From Floccularia luteovirens (taxonomy: Eukaryota; Basidiomycota; Agaricomycetes; Agaricales; Squamanitaceae), in NCBI GenBank assembly GCA_009739215.1, contig VSJF01000012.1, positions 1 to 64,000 of the forward strand: DNA of 64,000 nucleotides, read 5' to 3'. Each line of letters begins with the position of its first letter. Position 1 is the stretch's first letter. Shown here in pieces: positions 60,254 to 64,000 of the stretch. The notes below the pieces were generated by a model. That model had not been told where the DNA came from, ran no database searches, and was given only the letters and a program-made list of their open reading frames with translations. The position numbers and the translations under genes are program-made.

Positions 60254-61561
60254 GATCCAGGCAAGCTTCAGGTGATACGGAGAATCTAACAGCGCCCAGA
60301 GAAACGGGGAACCCCCAAGCCCATACTCAGCGCGAAGAATCGGATTTATTGACGTCTAACAGCCTGAAACATTGGCAATGGGAAAGATGAATGAGAGCGC
60401 AGAAGCAAGTTGTAGCTGCCATGATTGTTTGATGAGATTTTCGAAGTGGAATATATACGTACGGCACAACGTTATGCAAACCACTGTGGGGAAGTACATA
60501 CGTCTTCCATTGGGCTCATGATCATGATCGTGTACCTTGCAGAACCTTGTCCACCTGATTCATATGTCATTGAACTACATCAAAATTTATCCCCCAATGT
60601 GGAGACTCGATTGTTTAGAGAAGCTAAACATTTAGCGCTTTAGCTCCAGAGCTGCGTCCTACATGCATTAATAGTCCGACTGTAGCATGATGTATGCCTA
60701 AGATTAACCTCTTCACCATCTGTTTGGAAACTTGGTAGCTCCCAGGGAGCGAAAAATGATGAGTATCAATTCAGGCCCAGGGGCACCAGGAAATTGTGGT
60801 TCTGTGATAATTGCATTAGGTATGTATACTTATTCTGAGAGCCAAAGAAGGAATATCCATCAGTTATAGAGATAGAAGATGAGTTGCACCACGTATCAAC
60901 CTCCTTGTCCTCCCTCTGAAGCTCCTGACGTGAAGATTTCTGGGGAGAATGTGTGACCTGGCACACTAAGGATAGGTCTGACATTTAGGTAAACCGATCC
61001 CTTGATCGCATAACCGCAGTCGCCACGGGTACTTGGGTCTTCATGTAGAGCCATACGACAACAAAAACCGCGACGAACCCAGATGATCATGAAAATCGTT
61101 CCGAGTCGGGTTGTCGGACCACCTGGTGTCTGCCTTCGAGAAATCTGCAAACATAAGAAGCAGAATGGAGCCTTCGAGTGATCAGTTGACCTTGGATCGC
61201 AAGTTCTCTAGCATAAGGACGACATGAGTTTTTGCGGACTTAGAAGGTCGTTGAACGCGATATGCCCCGCGAATTGCCTCCAAGAGCTATTAGTAGACAC
61301 TTTCAAGTATCTTTCTGCCACTTTCATCGTTGTTCAGACCATTTTTGAAGCCTGTAAAAATAAAAGTGCTGAGCTCCACAGAGATATATCAGAAATGACC
61401 CTGATGGTTGTGGTTTGAATTGTAAGTTGGTGGGAAAAAACATACAAACAACTTGGAAGATGGCCATCATTGGCAAGCACGCGGTCCGCAGGTTGTCCGG
61501 ATTGTGCTACTATTCTTGCTTTATGACATAGCTCTTCCCTCTCCACTGCCATTACAATCCA
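60254..61561. other. gap with weak minus-strand coding signal
   Basis: A minus ORF at 60896-61150 (RRGFCCRMALHEDPSTRG) and another at 61334-61576 could be exons of an unrecognised gene divergent from the GH35 gene. No motif supports a call. Confidence 0.3.
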
Positions 61562-64000
61562 ATGGAACCTGGTCATGCGACGTGGTCGGCACTAAAGACG
61601 TCCACGAACACTCACGAGTTCGACTCAGAAGCACAACCTGCAGTTTGGGGTGGGGGTACAAATACCACGGACTATGACACTTCCCCATCTGCAGAGAAAC
61701 GTCGTCTAGAGGTTTCTACACAAGCTGAAAATTTCGAGTTACAGCATTCGCATAAACTACATCTGTTGAAACCAATCGGAATGGCCTCACACATGGCGTC
61801 TCCCGGACGTCGCCCCCGATTACGTGGAGTGCTATTATTCTGGATACCAGTGCTGTTCTTCTGTCTATTGTTTACACTGTCATCGACCAGTTTAGACTTT
61901 GCGTGGGCTCCATCATGGTCTCTAGACCAGCTGAACTCCGTTTTATCACGAGGTCATGGCGCAGTGGAAGTCGATGCAAGGAGTGATGCAGATCAGTTGT
62001 CAACATTTGCGAGGACAGATCAAGTCCGGTTCGACAACTTCAGTCTTATGTTACGTGGGCAGAGGATATTCTTATAGTAAGTTCTTTTCCATTGACACTG
62101 GTGGGACTAATTGAATGTGATAAAAATCAACCTTCTAGCTCTGGCGAATTCCATACGTTCCGTCTTCCTGTACCTTCGTTATGGCCAGACATTCTCGAAA
62201 AAGTCAAGGCGGCAGGTCTCAATGCTGTCAGTGTTTACACTCATATGGGACTTGATCAACCCTGCGCCGGGAGTTGTCGACTTTAATGGGTTCCGTGCTT
62301 TGCAACCCTTATATGATGCAGCCAAGGCTGCAGGAATATGGGTTGTTCTTCGTCCAGGTCCAGTGAGTGTTTCAGTCTAATTCTATTCTATTCTATCCAA
62401 CCCTTACCTGTTTTTAGTACATCAACGCCGAGACTTCAGCTGGAGGTATTGCGCATTGGGCTACTTCCGAAGTCGCGGGAACCCTCCGTACGAATGATTC
62501 TGATTGGAGAGCAGCATGGCAGGATTATATCCAAGGCATCATCGATGTCACGGCTCCCAATCAAATAACTTCCGGAGGCCCTGTTATTGGTATGTTTTCA
62601 ACATTAACCTTGCTTATATTTATGTCTAACATTATGAATTCTGAAGCTATCCAAGTGGGTTAGTAGCCAGATCTTGGTAAACTCATATATCAGGCAATTG
62701 AACTCGATTGTAGATAACGAATACTCGCAAAATCCAATCAGCCATGCGGAGTATTTTGCAGAATTGGAAGATGCATACCATAACTCGAAGATTGTCGTTC
62801 CTCTGACATACAATGACCCTGGACAAGGTCGTAATTTTATCAATGGAACGGTACGTACTTCGACTTGGATGTCATACGCTGCTCTTAACAATCGATTTTA
62901 TGTAGGGCGCAGTCGATCTCTATGGGTAATGATTCCTTAGGATATTTTGCTGAAGCTTGCTCATGATGACTTGTTAAGACTGGATTCTTACCCTCAAGGA
63001 TTTGACTGCTCAAACCCGACAGTTTGGAGACCGGTCACAACGAACTATCAACAATACCATGCTCAAGTGAACCCATCGCAAGCCTGGTACATACCTGGTG
63101 CGTAAATGGGTCGATACAAATAACCAGTTTTCAAACTTCATCACTAACTACGTCATTGGTTATTTAGAATTCCAAGGAGGCTCATTCGATGCTTGGGGCC
63201 CAACTGCACCTGGTAAATAATTTGTCACCACATATGTTCAGGTTATTGACTAAAAGAGAATCAAGGATACCCGCCTTGTCGTGTGTTGACTGGTCCTAAC
63301 TTCCAATCTGTATTTAACCGTCAACTATGGGCTAGCAATGCCAAGTTGATTAACTACTACATGATATTCGGGTATGTAACCAATAGTTTAAACAGCACTA
63401 CTTGAACTCAATCATCAATATGCTCAGTGGAACGTCTTGGGGAGCCATACCGTTCCATGGTGTTTACACCTCTTATGATTATGGAGCATCTGTAAGTTGC
63501 CTTTCCTTTCCAGTATTTGGGTGAATTGATTGCAGAGGTATCTGTTAGATTATGGAGTCCCGTGAACTGACAACCAAATTCGATGAACTTAAACGTCAAG
63601 CACTCTTCCTTCGTAGCTCCCCCGAATTTTATAAGACTAACTGGATCGCGGATGCCTCCACTGGACTCAACATCTCTTCTAACCCCGCAGCTTTCATTAC
63701 CTTCCTCCAGAATCCAGATACCAAGGCTTCCTTCTATGTCGCCCGTCAGCGCGACTCGACATCAACAGCGAATACTACGTTCAAGCTAACTGTCTCTACT
63801 TCTGCGGGTACCCTGCAGATTCCCAGTTCTGTTTCAGCTATTACACTTAGTGGGAGGGAATCGAAAGTCATTGTGACAGATTACTCGTTTGGAAAATCGA
63901 AAGTGCTTTACTCCACTGCCCAGGTTTTCTTCGCTGGAGTAATAGATGGTAGAGATATTATATTCTTATATGGCGACTCAAATCAAGAACATGAGGCTGG
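61562..64000 (+). CDS. GH35 beta-galactosidase, 5' part (truncated by window)
   Basis: Start ATG 61562 (MEPGHATWSALKTS). An unusually long N-terminus of about 80 residues precedes one hydrophobic segment (GVLLFWIPVLFFCLLFTL), then the TIM-barrel: YSGEFHTFRLPVPSLWPDIL, AAGLNAVSVYTHMG, WVVLRPGP, AETSAGGIAHW. The acid/base Glu is in IQVDNEYSQ and the nucleophile Glu in IPEFQGGSFDAWGP (each assembled across a short intron). NYYMIFGGTSWG and the start of the beta-sandwich domains follow. It cleaves beta-galactosyl ends of plant polysaccharides. One extra T near 62251 shifts the frame between HMGL and INPAPGVVDF. All other joins are clean, so this may be a sequence error. The gene runs past 64000. 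Confidence 0.88.

Noticed and set aside
1..64000. CRISPR arrays, bacterial operons, intact transposons or LTR pairs
   Set aside because: None seen; gene structure with short introns is fungal, and no transposase or reverse transcriptase frame was found.

Overview
The window looks like nuclear DNA of a filamentous basidiomycete, most likely an Agaricomycete. The evidence is genes cut by many 45-70 bp GT-AG introns, NACHT-WD40 and F-box families typical of that class, DUF6534-type membrane proteins, and eukaryotic tRNA genes (one intron-containing Ala-TGC gene in two copies, one initiator Met). A Ceratobasidium/Rhizoctonia-like relative is possible, but I cannot prove it from this sequence.

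Layout. (1) 0.2-5.5 kb: two convergent MFS transporters, a Jen1-like carboxylate permease (+) and a DHA1-like exporter (-). (2) 6.1-30.2 kb: a receptor-like array. It holds a HeLo-like-NACHT-WD40 gene (an NLR relative, broken) and a family of genes joining an MLKL-like N-terminal four-helix bundle, a TKL-type protein kinase with its catalytic motifs, a helical linker and a C-terminal WD40 propeller. Copies on the minus strand start at 19379 (intact), 25208 (degenerate) and 30192 (intact except for a late frameshift). Deleted relics lie at 6.2, 13.1 and 20.1 kb. The duplicated unit carries about 0.45 kb of 5' flank, including a 14-bp E-box block. (3) 30.9-37.1 kb: conserved single-copy genes: glutathione transferase, Golgi GDPase (GDA1/CD39), initiator tRNA-Met, flap endonuclease FEN1. 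(4) 37.2-48.8 kb: a (pectinesterase, F-box) block duplicated and rearranged, with intact-looking tRNA-Ala genes at both ends, a decayed initiator tRNA, and an inserted unknown repeat-bearing gene with its own partial duplicate. (5) 49.1-51.7 kb: a SUR7/PalI-type membrane protein and a two-repeat, 12-cysteine small secreted protein. (6) 51.7-59.1 kb: DUF6534-type multi-spanning membrane proteins, two recognisable genes plus decayed exons. (7) 61.6-64.0 kb: the 5' part of a GH35 beta-galactosidase running off the window.

The most interesting element is region 2. Kinase and NACHT modules sit between the same kinds of N-terminal (membrane-active-type helical bundle) and C-terminal (helical linker plus WD40) modules. 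This suggests intracellular surveillance or programmed cell-death receptors in which a kinase takes the place of the NLR switch. Function is inferred.

A caution applies throughout. Many reading frames in duplicated genes, and one in the GH35 gene, are broken by single-base changes that are mostly +1 insertions. Pseudogene calls therefore compete with residual sequencing error.
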